From an uncultured Eubacteriales bacterium (GTDB lineage: Bacteria; Bacillota; Clostridia; Oscillospirales; Oscillospiraceae), in the NCBI GenBank assembly GCA_949289455.1, contig CASEOA010000075.1, positions 1-42,697 of the forward strand: 42,697 nt of DNA, in the 5' to 3' direction. The notes beneath the pieces were generated by a model, which saw nothing but the letters and a program-made list of their open reading frames with translations, searched no databases and was not told where the DNA came from. This document shows positions 1 through 7,387 of this stretch, in pieces (the stretch's first letter is position 1; every line of letters starts with the position of its first letter). A program made the translations under genes and the position numbers.

Positions 1-1545
1 CCCTCCCCCCAGAGCGGCCAGTCCCCTGCCGCCGAGGAGGCCGTGGTGAGCAGGAACCAATACTCCAGCGGGCTGTATGATGTCACCCGCTCTTTGGAGC
101 GGTATCGCGTCACCCTGTCAGCCTTTGTAATCCTGCCCCTGGCGGCGGGGGCCGTCCTCTTCCTGTGGTATCTCCTGTGGCGCAAACACAAGGCCGTGGC
201 CGACCAGGCCATCGCCAGACTCACCGGCTGCCTGTGGCCGGAGATCAAGGTGGTCCTGTTTTTCCCCTACTGCGCCCTGGCCTTTTTTGCCCTGTATGTG
301 ACGGCCTGGCTCGTCCTGGGCCGGGGATTCTACGACCTGGTGCCCTACCTGCTGGTGCCGGTGGCTTTGTGGATGGGCTACCTCTATGTCAATGATCTGC
401 GGTACAATTTTGGCCGCATGAAGGCCAAAAGCCCCCTGGTGGCTCTGAGTCGGGCCGTCCGGGCCAGGGAGCTGCGCTACCCGGTGGGCCAGCGGCTCTG
501 CCGCCGCGGCGCCCTCCAGTTCCTGCTGTGCGTCCCCTTCTTCCTGTTCTGCGCCCTGGCGGCCCTGCTCCTCTTCGGGTATTGGATCAACGGCCTGCCC
601 ACCCTGCTGCTGATGCTGGCCGTGGTCGGGGCCGGGGTGGCCCTCATCGTGCTCCAGCTGCGGCTCATGGCCCAGAACCGGCAGGCCGCCGCCGATCTGG
701 ACCTGCTGCTGGACCGGGTGCTGGCGGCGGGCACCAGCCGGGCAGATCACACCCCCCTGCCGGCGGACTCCGACCTGCGGGCGGCTGCCGATAGCCTGGA
801 TCAGATGGAGACCCGGCTGCGGCAGGCGGTGGAGGAGCAGTTGAAGAGCGAAAAGCTGAAGCTGGAGCTTATCACCAACGTGTCCCACGACCTGAAAACC
901 CCCCTCACCTCCATGGTCAGCTATCTGGAGCTGCTGCGGCAGGAGGAGGGACTGCCCGACCATGTGAAGGACTACCTCCAGGTGCTGGACCAAAAGACCA
1001 AACGGCTCCAGGCCATGGTGCTGGACGTGTTCGACGTAAGCAAGGCGGCCACCGGCAACCTGAAAACCGATGTAAAGCCTATTGACTTCACAAAATTACT
1101 GCGGCAGACCCTGGCCGACCAGGACGAGGCCATCTCGGCCTCCCGTCTCACCTTTCGGGTGGAACTGCCCGGAGCGCCGGTGTATATCCTGGCCGACGGG
1201 GACCGGCTGTACCGGGTGTTCCAGAACCTGGTTCAAAACGCCCTGAAATACGCCCTGGAGGGCTCTCGGGTGTACCTGTCCCTGACGGTGTCCGGGAACA
1301 CTGCCACCGCCGCCCTGTCCAACACCTCCCGGGAGGAGCTGCCCCAGGGAGTGGACCTCACCGAGCGGTTCGTCCGGGGAGACCAGAGCCGCACCGACGG
1401 GGGCAGCGGCCTGGGCCTGTCCATCGCCCGCACCTTTACCGAGGCCTGCGGCGGCTCCTTTGCCGTCACCACCCAGGCCGATCTCTTTACCGCCCAGGTG
1501 AGCTTCCCCCTCACCGCCCGGCGGCCCCAGGAGGACACACAATGA
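1..1545 (+). CDS. Membrane sensor histidine kinase, 5' end outside the window
   Basis: This is the membrane sensor of a two-component system that autophosphorylates on a histidine. The frame is open to base 1 with no good ribosome site, so the true start lies upstream. The first possible start inside the window is GTG at 43, and residues are counted from there. About five hydrophobic segments (roughly 24-46, 68-92, 98-116, 156-182, 186-207) precede a dimerisation helix with the H-box SHDLKTPLTSM (phosphoacceptor His near 282). The ATPase domain follows, with an N-box NLVQNALKYA and the glycine-rich GGSGLGLSIA. The H-box style resembles VanS-like clostridial kinases. A partner response regulator would be expected just upstream and is not visible. 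The stop overlaps the next gene by 4 bases (ATGA), so the two are translationally coupled. The signal sensed is unknown. Confidence 0.93.
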   Translation, partial: PSPQSGQSPAAEEAVVSRNQYSSGLYDVTRSLERYRVTLSAFVILPLAAGAVLFLWYLLWRKHKAVADQAIARLTGCLWPEIKVVLFFPYCALAFFALYVTAWLVLGRGFYDLVPYLLVPVALWMGYLYVNDLRYNFGRMKAKSPLVALSRAVRARELRYPVGQRLCRRGALQFLLCVPFFLFCALAALLLFGYWINGLPTLLLMLAVVGAGVALIVLQLRLMAQNRQAAADLDLLLDRVLAAGTSRADHTPLPADSDLRAAADSLDQMETRLRQAVEEQLKSEKLKLELITNVSHDLKTPLTSMVSYLELLRQEEGLPDHVKDYLQVLDQKTKRLQAMVLDVFDVSKAATGNLKTDVKPIDFTKLLRQTLADQDEAISASRLTFRVELPGAPVYILADGDRLYRVFQNLVQNALKYALEGSRVYLSLTVSGNTATAALSNTSREELPQGVDLTERFVRGDQSRTDGGSGLGLSIARTFTEACGGSFAVTTQADLFTAQVSFPLTARRPQEDTQ

Positions 1546-2636
1546 AAAAGAGCCTGTGCTGCCTGCTGGCCATCCTGCTGCTGGCGGGGTGCGCCCCAAA
1601 GGAACCGGTCACCGACGCCACCGCCGCCCAGATCGGCGGCGCCGTGATCGACGCCCAGCCGGAGGAGTTCTGGGCAACCCTCCATTCCCTGTTTGCCGAC
1701 CAGGATCCGGAGGGGCTGTCCGCCTACCTGTCCACCGCCTACGGCCTCCCCCGGGAGGCCTGGGTGGACGGACTGGCTGTCTACTCCGAGGGCATGGCCG
1801 CCGGAGAGGTGGCGGTGATTCGGCTGGCCGACGGCTGGAACAAGGACGAGGCGGTACAGGCTCTATGGGACTATATAGATGGCAGGTTGATCGACTTTAC
1901 AGGCTACGCCCCCGAAGAGGCCGCCCTGGTGGAGGACGCCCTGGTGCTGGAGCAGGGCAGGTGGCTGCTGCTGGCCATCTGTCCCGACCCGGAGGCGGCG
2001 GAGTCCGCCTTCCGCTCCTTCTTCGAGACCGCCGGCCAGACCGTCCGGAACCCCGGCGGGGGCGGCCATGACAAGGTGGAGATGACCCTCTACGACACCG
2101 GCCCGGTGGTGGATGCCTACCGCTCCGGGGATACCTCTGCCCTGTCTGAGCTGGATCAGGCGGTGCTGAATGCCTGCGTCCAGGCCATGGATGAGGTGCT
2201 GACGGCGGACATGCCCCCGGCAGAACAGGAGCTGGCCATCCACGACTGGATGATCGACCACGCCGCCTATGATGAGACCGAGGCACTGCCCCACAACCAG
2301 CACCCCTACGGCCTGCTGGTGGAGGGTCAGGCCATCTGCATCGGGTACGCCAACACCTTCCAGCTATTTATGGACCTGCTGGACATCCCCTGCATCACCG
2401 TGGTCAGCGACACCCATGCCTGGAACCAGGTGCAGCTGGACGGGGAGTGGTACGGGGTGGACGTGACCTGGGACGACCCCATGGGCTCCTACGAGGACGT
2501 GCCCGCCGCCGGAGAGAAGGCCCACCACATCTATTTCAACGTCACCAGCGACTTCCTCCGGGAGAACAGACATGAGTGGAATGCGGACGGAGTGCCCGAA
2601 GCCACCGGTACCCGGTATGCCTGGCGGCCCTCCTGA
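1542..2636 (+). CDS. Lipoprotein with DUF4358-like and transglutaminase-like domains
   Basis: This is an exported lipoprotein. A signal peptide ends in the lipobox LLAGC, with the lipidated Cys at about residue 17. Residues about 25-165 resemble the uncharacterised DUF4358 module. Residues about 225-320 form a transglutaminase-like fold with a visible catalytic triad: Cys in GQAICIGYANTF, His in SDTHAWNQV and Asp in YGVDVTWDD. It could act as a cysteine protease, peptidase or amidase on the cell surface; the substrate is unknown. It overlaps the kinase stop by 4 bases, which suggests a sensing or effector role linked to that kinase. This link is inferred. The length (364 residues) suits a two-domain protein. 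Confidence 0.87.
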   Translation: MKKSLCCLLAILLLAGCAPKEPVTDATAAQIGGAVIDAQPEEFWATLHSLFADQDPEGLSAYLSTAYGLPREAWVDGLAVYSEGMAAGEVAVIRLADGWNKDEAVQALWDYIDGRLIDFTGYAPEEAALVEDALVLEQGRWLLLAICPDPEAAESAFRSFFETAGQTVRNPGGGGHDKVEMTLYDTGPVVDAYRSGDTSALSELDQAVLNACVQAMDEVLTADMPPAEQELAIHDWMIDHAAYDETEALPHNQHPYGLLVEGQAICIGYANTFQLFMDLLDIPCITVVSDTHAWNQVQLDGEWYGVDVTWDDPMGSYEDVPAAGEKAHHIYFNVTSDFLRENRHEWNADGVPEATGTRYAWRPS

Positions 2637-2680
2637 GCCCTGTCAACATCTTAAAGATTGATAAATTTTCTCCCGCCCCC

Positions 2681-2709
2681 TTTACAGCGGCGGCATTTTC
2701 CGCTACAAT
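2681..2709 (+). promoter_or_regulatory. Sigma-A promoter of ireB
   Basis: TTTACA at 2681-2686 and TACAAT at 2704-2709 are separated by exactly 17 bases. This places the transcript start about 25-30 bases before the ireB start codon and shows ireB is transcribed on its own. Confidence 0.75.
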
Positions 2710-2742
2710 GGGAACAGATTTCAACCGGGAGGTGTGACAGGT

Positions 2743-2991
2743 ATGGAGACAGATTATACCCGCAAATTCAGCATCCGTTACGACAAGGATCCTGAGATCA
2801 AAGAGGTACTGACCTCCGTATACAATTCCCTCCAGGAGAAGGGATATAACCCCATCAACCAAATCGTGGGCTACATCCTGTCGGAGGACCCCACCTATAT
2901 CACCAACTACAACAACGCCCGCTCCCTGATCCGCAAGCTGGACCGGGACGAGCTGTTGCAGGAGCTGGTGAAGCAGTACCTGAGGGATTGA
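2743..2991 (+). CDS. ireB: IreB family regulatory phosphoprotein (UPF0297)
   Basis: This is a small cytoplasmic protein of 82 residues. In Enterococcus its homologue is phosphorylated by the PASTA-domain Ser/Thr kinase IreK and affects cell-wall stress resistance. The sequence is family-typical from end to end: an N-terminal TxxFxI segment with a threonine-rich start ([10 protein letters not shown]), then [20 protein letters not shown] and [13 protein letters not shown]. The ATG at 2743 is chosen because GGGAGG lies 9 bases upstream; the GTG at 2734 overlaps that site. In many Firmicutes ireB is followed by ruvX and a DUF1292 gene. Here it stands alone between its own promoter and terminator. 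Confidence 0.95.
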   Translation: METDYTRKFSIRYDKDPEIKEVLTSVYNSLQEKGYNPINQIVGYILSEDPTYITNYNNARSLIRKLDRDELLQELVKQYLRD

Positions 2992-2993
2992 GC

Positions 2994-3023
2994 AAAGAGC
3001 CTGCCGGTTTCGGCAGGCTCTTT
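2994..3023 (+). terminator. Rho-independent terminator of ireB
   Basis: A perfect 13-base stem (AAAGAGCCTGCCG and its complement) with a GTTT loop ends in TTT, three bases after the ireB stop. Confidence 0.85.
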
Positions 3024-3039
3024 CCATATTCAGCCGCAG

Positions 3040-3221
3040 GGGCGGGGCTCTGTCCCCGCCCGGCTGTACCGGGGCGGGAAACGTTCCGCTAGGCGGGTCT
3101 GGGACCCGCCCCTACGCAGGCGGCACGAGCTTATTCGTAGGGGCGATTATCAATCGCCCGACGTTCCGGTTTGGGAGACGTCACGCCGGGCGGGTCTGGG
3201 ACCCGCCCCTACGCAGACGGC
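3040..3221. repeat. Cluster of small palindromic intergenic repeats
   Basis: The 3024-3262 gap holds no gene. It contains four short hairpin-forming palindromes. GGGCGGGG pairs with CCCCGCCC at 3040-3061. GGCGGGTC pairs with GACCCGCC around a TGG loop at 3092-3110 and again at 3189-3207. GGGCGATT pairs with AATCGCCC around ATC at 3141-3159. The two GGCGGGTC units are 33-base near-identical repeats (3092-3124 and 3189-3221, one mismatch), each followed by CCCTACGCAG. The spacers share ACGTTCCG. The layout is REP-like and not CRISPR, because the units are palindromic and unevenly spaced. Confidence 0.8.
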
Positions 3222-3262
3222 GCAGGTTCCTCATCTTCACTCTCAACTCCCCACTCTCCACA

Positions 3263-3297
3263 AAACAAGGGCCTGCCGGTTTGGCAGGCCCTTGTTT
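3263..3297 (-). terminator. Terminator downstream of mreB
   Basis: A perfect 15-base stem (AAACAAGGGCCTGCC with its complement, five-base loop) ends in GTTTTG on the minus strand, 11 bases beyond the mreB stop codon. It could also catch plus-strand read-through. Confidence 0.85.
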
Positions 3298-3307
3298 ACG
3301 TTCCCAT

Positions 3308-4330
3308 TCAGTTCATCTGCTTGCGGCGGGACAGGTTAATGGTGCCGTCCTGCATGGAGTCCACGTCGTCCAGGCTCTTGCCGGTGCCGTAGGCCACGCA
3401 GGAGATGGCGTCGTCGGCCACATGGGTCTCGATGCCGGTATGGGACTCGATGAGCTTGTCAAAGCCCCAGACCAGGGAGCCGCCGCCGGTCATGCAGATG
3501 CCGTTGGTGGAGATATCGGCCACCAACTCAGGGGGCGTACGCTCCAGCACCCCGTGAATGGCCTCCAGAATGCGGGTGGAGACCTCCTCAAAGGCCTCAA
3601 TCATCTCGCTGGAGGACACGGAGAACACCCGGGGCAGGCCGGTCATCAGGCAGCGGCCCTTGATCTCCACGGTCTGCTCCTCGGGGCGGGGGAACACGCA
3701 GCCGATCTGCATTTTCAGCTCCTCGGCGGTACGCTCGCCGATGAGCACGTTGTGCTTGCGGCGGATATACTTCACAATAGCCTCGTCAAACTGGTCGCCG
3801 GCGATTTTGATGGAGGTAGATTCCACGATACCGGACAGGGAGATGACGGCGATATCGGTGGTACCGCCGCCGATGTCCACGATCATGTGGCCGTCGGGCT
3901 TGGCGATGTCGATACCGGCGCCGATGGCGGCGGCCACAGGCTCCTCAATGAGGTACACCCGCCGGGCGCCCGCCTGGATGCCCGCGTCGATAACGGCCCG
4001 CTCCTCCACCTCGGTGATGCCGGAGGGGACGCAGATGACGATGCGGGGCTTGAACAGCCGGAAAGAGGTGACCTTGCGGATAAACTCCTTCAGCATGCGC
4101 TCGGTCATGTCATAGTCGGAGATGACGCCCTCCCGCAGGGGACGGATGGCCACAATATTGCCGGGGGTACGGCCCAGCATCTGCTGGGCCTCGGTGCCCA
4201 CTTTAAGCAGCTTGCCGGTATTTTTGTCGATGGCCACCACGGAGGGCTCCCGCAGCACCACGCCCTTGCCTTTTACGTAAACCAGAATGGAAGCCGTACC
4301 CAGATCGATACCGATATCTTTACTGAACAT
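3308..4330 (-). CDS. mreB: Rod shape-determining actin-like protein MreB/Mbl
   Basis: This is a bacterial actin that forms membrane-bound filaments guiding lateral wall synthesis. At 340 residues it has the usual length. Visible motifs are phosphate-1 IGIDLGTAS (6-14), phosphate-2 DIGGGTTDIAVIS (about 149-161) and the adenosine loop TGGGS (about 280). GAGGTG lies ahead of the ATG. It stands alone without mreC, mreD or minCD, the arrangement of Mbl-type paralogues. Whether it is MreB or Mbl cannot be settled from this sequence. A promoter about 85 bases upstream leaves an untranslated leader with no recognised structure. Confidence 0.95.
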   Translation of the reverse strand: MFSKDIGIDLGTASILVYVKGKGVVLREPSVVAIDKNTGKLLKVGTEAQQMLGRTPGNIVAIRPLREGVISDYDMTERMLKEFIRKVTSFRLFKPRIVICVPSGITEVEERAVIDAGIQAGARRVYLIEEPVAAAIGAGIDIAKPDGHMIVDIGGGTTDIAVISLSGIVESTSIKIAGDQFDEAIVKYIRRKHNVLIGERTAEELKMQIGCVFPRPEEQTVEIKGRCLMTGLPRVFSVSSSEMIEAFEEVSTRILEAIHGVLERTPPELVADISTNGICMTGGGSLVWGFDKLIESHTGIETHVADDAISCVAYGTGKSLDDVDSMQDGTINLSRRKQMN

Positions 4331-4413
4331 ATCTGCACCTCAAGTTCTTACTCTATCTTAATCTTAGAATGGATGATTATTCCAAAAATATGGGTTTTGT
4401 TTGAATCTATTTT

Positions 4414-4442
4414 ATTATACAGAAGCCGGCCATCCATTTCAA
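4414..4442 (-). promoter_or_regulatory. Promoter of mreB
   Basis: On the minus strand TTGAAA (4442-4437) and TATAAT (4419-4414) are spaced by 17 bases. It sits between mreB and the comF stop, so mreB is transcribed separately from comF. Confidence 0.75.
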
Positions 4443-4496
4443 CGTAAATTTCCGCTAATTTTCTTACAAATCCTTGCCTTCCGCAGGGCAGAGCGA

Positions 4497-5153
4497 CTAC
4501 CGGGCCCGGGCCAGGGTGGCGCACACCACGTCGGAAGCCCCCATGGTGCGCAGCACACGGGCGCACTCCGACAGGGTGGAGCCGGTGGTCACCACGTCGT
4601 CGATGAGCAGCACCCGCTTCCCCGCCACCAGCTCCGCATCCACCGGCTGGTAGGCCCCCAGTACGTTGGCCCGGCGCTGGGCCTCCTCCTCCAGGCCGGA
4701 CTGGGGATCGGTGTCCCGCGCCTTCCGGAGGGTCTCCACCGCCACCTTCCCCAGGGCCAGGGCGGCGGCGCTGGCCAGCAGGAAGGCCTGGTCATAGCCC
4801 CGCTCCCGTTTCCGCTGCCGGGACAGGGGCACCCAGGTAATCAGGTCGTACTTCCCCTCCAGATGGTCATGGACGCACTGGGCCACCAGCGCGCCGTAAG
4901 CCTTGTGGTAGCCCCGCAGTCCGTGGAACTTATACCGGTGGATGGAGTCCCGCACCTTGTCCTGATACCGCAGGGGCGAGACGCACAGGGAGTAAAATTC
5001 CCCGCTCTGTTCCGCCTGGCCCTCCACCAGCCAGGGCAGCTCCCGCTGGCATTTGGCGCAGAGGTGGACCTCTCCCCTGCCCAGGACCCGCCCGCAAAAG
5101 ACACACTTGGGCGGGAATAGCAGATCCAGCAGCACCCCCAGCGGCCCGCTCAT
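4497..5153 (-). CDS. comF: ComF family phosphoribosyltransferase-like protein
   Basis: This is a ComF/GntX-type protein. In naturally competent bacteria ComF assists single-stranded DNA uptake, and elsewhere the role is unclear. Two CxxC pairs (Cys17/20 and Cys32/35) form an N-terminal zinc ribbon. The PRTase domain carries the PRPP loop VLLIDDVVTTGSTL (about 181-194) and the conserved RKRERGYDQA segment. At 218 residues it has normal length. Its ATG overlaps the stop of the upstream small gene (ATGA), so the two form one translationally coupled unit. No other competence genes are seen in the window. Confidence 0.93.
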   Translation of the reverse strand: MSGPLGVLLDLLFPPKCVFCGRVLGRGEVHLCAKCQRELPWLVEGQAEQSGEFYSLCVSPLRYQDKVRDSIHRYKFHGLRGYHKAYGALVAQCVHDHLEGKYDLITWVPLSRQRKRERGYDQAFLLASAAALALGKVAVETLRKARDTDPQSGLEEEAQRRANVLGAYQPVDAELVAGKRVLLIDDVVTTGSTLSECARVLRTMGASDVVCATLARAR

Positions 5154-5326
5154 TGCTGGTCCTCCGTGGGGATGGGGCCGTGCTCCTTCTCAAACTCCCG
5201 GATGCAGCTCTGGATCAGATAAAGGATCTGACCGCTCATGGAACGGCCCTCATAGGCTGACACATATTGGAGCTTGTCATGCAGTGTCTTATCGGTACGA
5301 ATACTGAGATGATTGGTCTTTTTCAT
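5150..5326 (-). CDS. Small ribbon-helix-helix (Arc/CopG-like) protein
   Basis: This is a 58-residue gene beginning MKKTNHLSIRTDKTLHDKLQ. A short beta-strand segment (NHLSIRTD) is followed by two helices (KTLHDKLQYVSAYEG and SMSGQILYLIQSCIREFEKE), which is the ribbon-helix-helix pattern of Arc/CopG DNA-binding proteins. An A-plus-six-G ribosome site lies about 7 bases upstream. The stop overlaps the comF start. It is probably a small transcriptional regulator. Whether it controls itself and comF is inference, supported by short tandem TTAGT repeats 55-70 bases upstream of its start (5381-5396). Confidence 0.8.
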   Translation of the reverse strand: MKKTNHLSIRTDKTLHDKLQYVSAYEGRSMSGQILYLIQSCIREFEKEHGPIPTEDQQ

Positions 5327-5481
5327 ATGCTCTGCCCCCCTTCATCTGTGGTAAGCAAAGCATATCTTATGCACAAAATCTTAGTTTAGTGTTAGTGCAT
5401 TTTTACGGCATAAAATTTCTAAAAAAAGAGAGGTGTTTCGCCCCGGAGAAAATAACCTGATAAGCCTCTTTGCGGGAAAGG

Positions 5482-5510
5482 TTGCCTTTTCCGTCACGCT
5501 CTGTTATAAT
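5482..5510 (+). promoter_or_regulatory. Promoter of the ATP-grasp gene
   Basis: TTGCCT at 5482-5487 and a perfect TATAAT at 5505-5510 with a 17-base spacer lie 58 bases before the start codon. The short CGGGCTTCGGCCCG palindrome just ahead of the gene (about 5537-5550) may form a leader hairpin. Confidence 0.75.
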
Positions 5511-5567
5511 GACGGCTGCTGAGTATGAGATATTTTCGGGCTTCGGCCCGTGTGCTGGAGGTACGTT

Positions 5568-6572
5568 ATGGGACTTTGGAGACTGGTTCGGGGCATGGAC
5601 CTGAAACGGATGAGAAAAACCGCCAAAGAGGTGGCCCACACCGCCCACCGGCCCACGCCGCTGATCTTCTGCGACATGGTGTGGTGCGGCCTGCACTATC
5701 AGGCCGGCTATCTGGACTACTCCCTCTTCCACTTCTGGGAGCTCAACGGCGCCCAGCGGGCCACCGTCCTCACCCGGGGCAAAAACAACCGCTATGTGGC
5801 CGCCCTCAACAGCCGCAAGGAGTGGAACACCTTTGACGTAAAGCCGGAGTTCCTTACCCGCTTCGCCCCCTATGTGGGGCGCAAGTGGCTGGATCTGGCC
5901 AACGCCACCCCGGAGCAGTTCCAGGCCATGGGCCAGGAGCTGGGCCGCTTCCTGGTCAAGCCCCGGGACGGCACCCACGGCGACGGGGTGGAGATCCTGA
6001 ACGCCGATCAGGTGGAGGACTGGGCCGCCCTGCTGGCCCGGCTCAAGGAGAACGGCCAGACCCTGCTGGAGGAGGTTATCCTCCAGCACCCCGACCTGAA
6101 CGCCATCTGGCCCGGCTCTATCAACACCCTGCGCATTGTCTCCCTGCTGAAGGACGGCAAGGCCCACGTGGTGGCCTCCTACCTGCGGGTGGGCAACAGC
6201 GACCGGCCGGTGGACAACTTCAACGGCGGCGGCATGGTGGTGCCGGTGGACAAGCAGACCGGCGTGATCCAGTGCGCCGCCCGGGACAAGGCGGGAGACC
6301 TCTACGAGCGCCACCCCGCCACCGGCGTCAAATTCCAGGGCTACCAGCTCCCCCTGTGGAGCGACATCCTCCAGCTGGTGCAGAACGCCGCCCAGGTGGT
6401 GCCCACCGTCCGCTATGTGGCCTGGGACGTGGCGGTGACCCCCACCGGCCCGGTGCTGGTGGAGGGCAACCAGTACCCTGGCCACGACATCTACGGCCTG
6501 CCAGGCCAGAATCCCAGCAAAATAGGGATGCTCCCCACCCTGGAGGCCATCGTGCCCCTGAGCAGTCTGTGA
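5568..6572 (+). CDS. ATP-grasp protein of the sugar-transfer-associated type
   Basis: This 334-residue cytoplasmic enzyme has an ATP-grasp fold. The middle holds the nucleotide-binding segment FLVKPRDGTHGDGVEIL and the hinge TLLEEVILQHP. The metal and active-site region includes GSINTLRIVSLL, FNGGGMVVPVD and VAWDVAVTPTGPVLVEGN. It matches the family called sugar-transfer-associated ATP-grasp, usually found in polysaccharide loci where it probably ligates an amino acid or similar group to a sugar carrier. No glycan locus is visible here, so the substrate is open. The ATG at 5568 is chosen for GGAGGT 5 bases upstream; the GTG at 5550 would overlap that site. It is a single-gene unit with its own promoter and terminator. 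Confidence 0.85.
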   Translation: MGLWRLVRGMDLKRMRKTAKEVAHTAHRPTPLIFCDMVWCGLHYQAGYLDYSLFHFWELNGAQRATVLTRGKNNRYVAALNSRKEWNTFDVKPEFLTRFAPYVGRKWLDLANATPEQFQAMGQELGRFLVKPRDGTHGDGVEILNADQVEDWAALLARLKENGQTLLEEVILQHPDLNAIWPGSINTLRIVSLLKDGKAHVVASYLRVGNSDRPVDNFNGGGMVVPVDKQTGVIQCAARDKAGDLYERHPATGVKFQGYQLPLWSDILQLVQNAAQVVPTVRYVAWDVAVTPTGPVLVEGNQYPGHDIYGLPGQNPSKIGMLPTLEAIVPLSSL

Positions 6573-6577
6573 CATTC

Positions 6578-6603
6578 GGCCCCGCCCGGCGGGGCCCTTT
6601 TTT
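6578..6603. terminator. Terminator between convergent ATP-grasp gene and nth
   Basis: GGCCCCGC and GCGGGGCC form an 8-base stem with a three-base loop, followed by CTTTTTT on the plus strand. The T run runs into the nth stop codon (6602-6604). Confidence 0.8.
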
Positions 6604-7249
6604 ACTCTCCGTCGGTTTTCTGGAAAAAGTCGCACCAGGGCCGGAGGGTGCAGTTCTGGCAGTCGGGCTTGCGGGCGGTGCACACCGCCCGGCCGTGGAG
6701 CACCATCCGGTGGCAGAAGTCGCTGGACTCCTCCGGCGGCAGAACCTGCCGCAGCTGGGCCTCGGTTTTCACCGGGTCCTTGGTGCCGTCGGTGAGGCCC
6801 AGCTTGCCGGTGATGCGGATGCAGTGGGTGTCTGCCACCACCACCCCCGGGGTGTGGTACACGTCCCCAAGGATCAGGTTGGCGGTCTTGCGGCCCACCC
6901 CGGGCAGCTTGAGCAGCTCTTCCATACTGTCAGGCACCACCCCCCCGTACACGTCAAGGAGCATCCGGGCAGAGGCCACGATATCCCGGGCCTTGGCCCG
7001 GAAAAAACCGGTGGAATGGATGTAGGTCTCCACCTCGGCCACATCGGCCTCCGCCAGGGACTCCAGGGTAGGAAACCGGCCGAACAGCCCCGGCGTGACC
7101 ATGTTGACCCGCTCGTCGGTGCACTGGGCGGACAGCCGGACGGCGAACAGCAGCTCATAGGGCTTGGGATATTGCAGGGAACACAGGGCGTCGGGATAGA
7201 GCCGCTTCAGCTCCTCCACGATGGCCAGAACGTCTTGATGGTCTTTCAT
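6602..7249 (-). CDS. nth: Endonuclease III (DNA glycosylase / AP lyase)
   Basis: This base-excision repair enzyme removes oxidised pyrimidines and cuts the abasic site. The helix-hairpin-helix motif LPGVGRKTANLI carries catalytic Lys121, and the catalytic Asp is Asp140 in VADTH. A C-terminal [4Fe-4S] loop has Cys190, Cys197, Cys200 and Cys206 in the exact C-x6-C-x2-C-x5-C spacing. At 215 residues it has normal length. It is monocistronic and convergent with the ATP-grasp gene. The ATG is supported by GAGGTGATCTC upstream on the minus strand. Confidence 0.97.
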   Translation of the reverse strand: MKDHQDVLAIVEELKRLYPDALCSLQYPKPYELLFAVRLSAQCTDERVNMVTPGLFGRFPTLESLAEADVAEVETYIHSTGFFRAKARDIVASARMLLDVYGGVVPDSMEELLKLPGVGRKTANLILGDVYHTPGVVVADTHCIRITGKLGLTDGTKDPVKTEAQLRQVLPPEESSDFCHRMVLHGRAVCTARKPDCQNCTLRPWCDFFQKTDGE

Positions 7250-7319
7250 GAGATCACCTCGTTAGACAATATAGCACACTGCGCCGAAAAAAACGAGTGG
7301 GTTTTTCCAAAGGTGACGA

Positions 7320-7348
7320 TTGTATTTTCCGGCGGCATCCGTTATAAT
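7320..7348 (+). promoter_or_regulatory. Promoter of glyA
   Basis: TTGTAT (7320-7325) and a perfect TATAAT (7343-7348) have a 17-base spacer. They lie 39 bases before the TTG start of glyA. No riboswitch or attenuator fits in the short leader. Confidence 0.75.
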
Positions 7349-7387
7349 AATTTAAATCGCTAAAATTTTGAAAGGTGGCGACAGAAA

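Noticed and set aside
3040-3221. CRISPR array
   Set aside because: The repeats are palindromic, of different types and unevenly spaced, and no cas genes are present.
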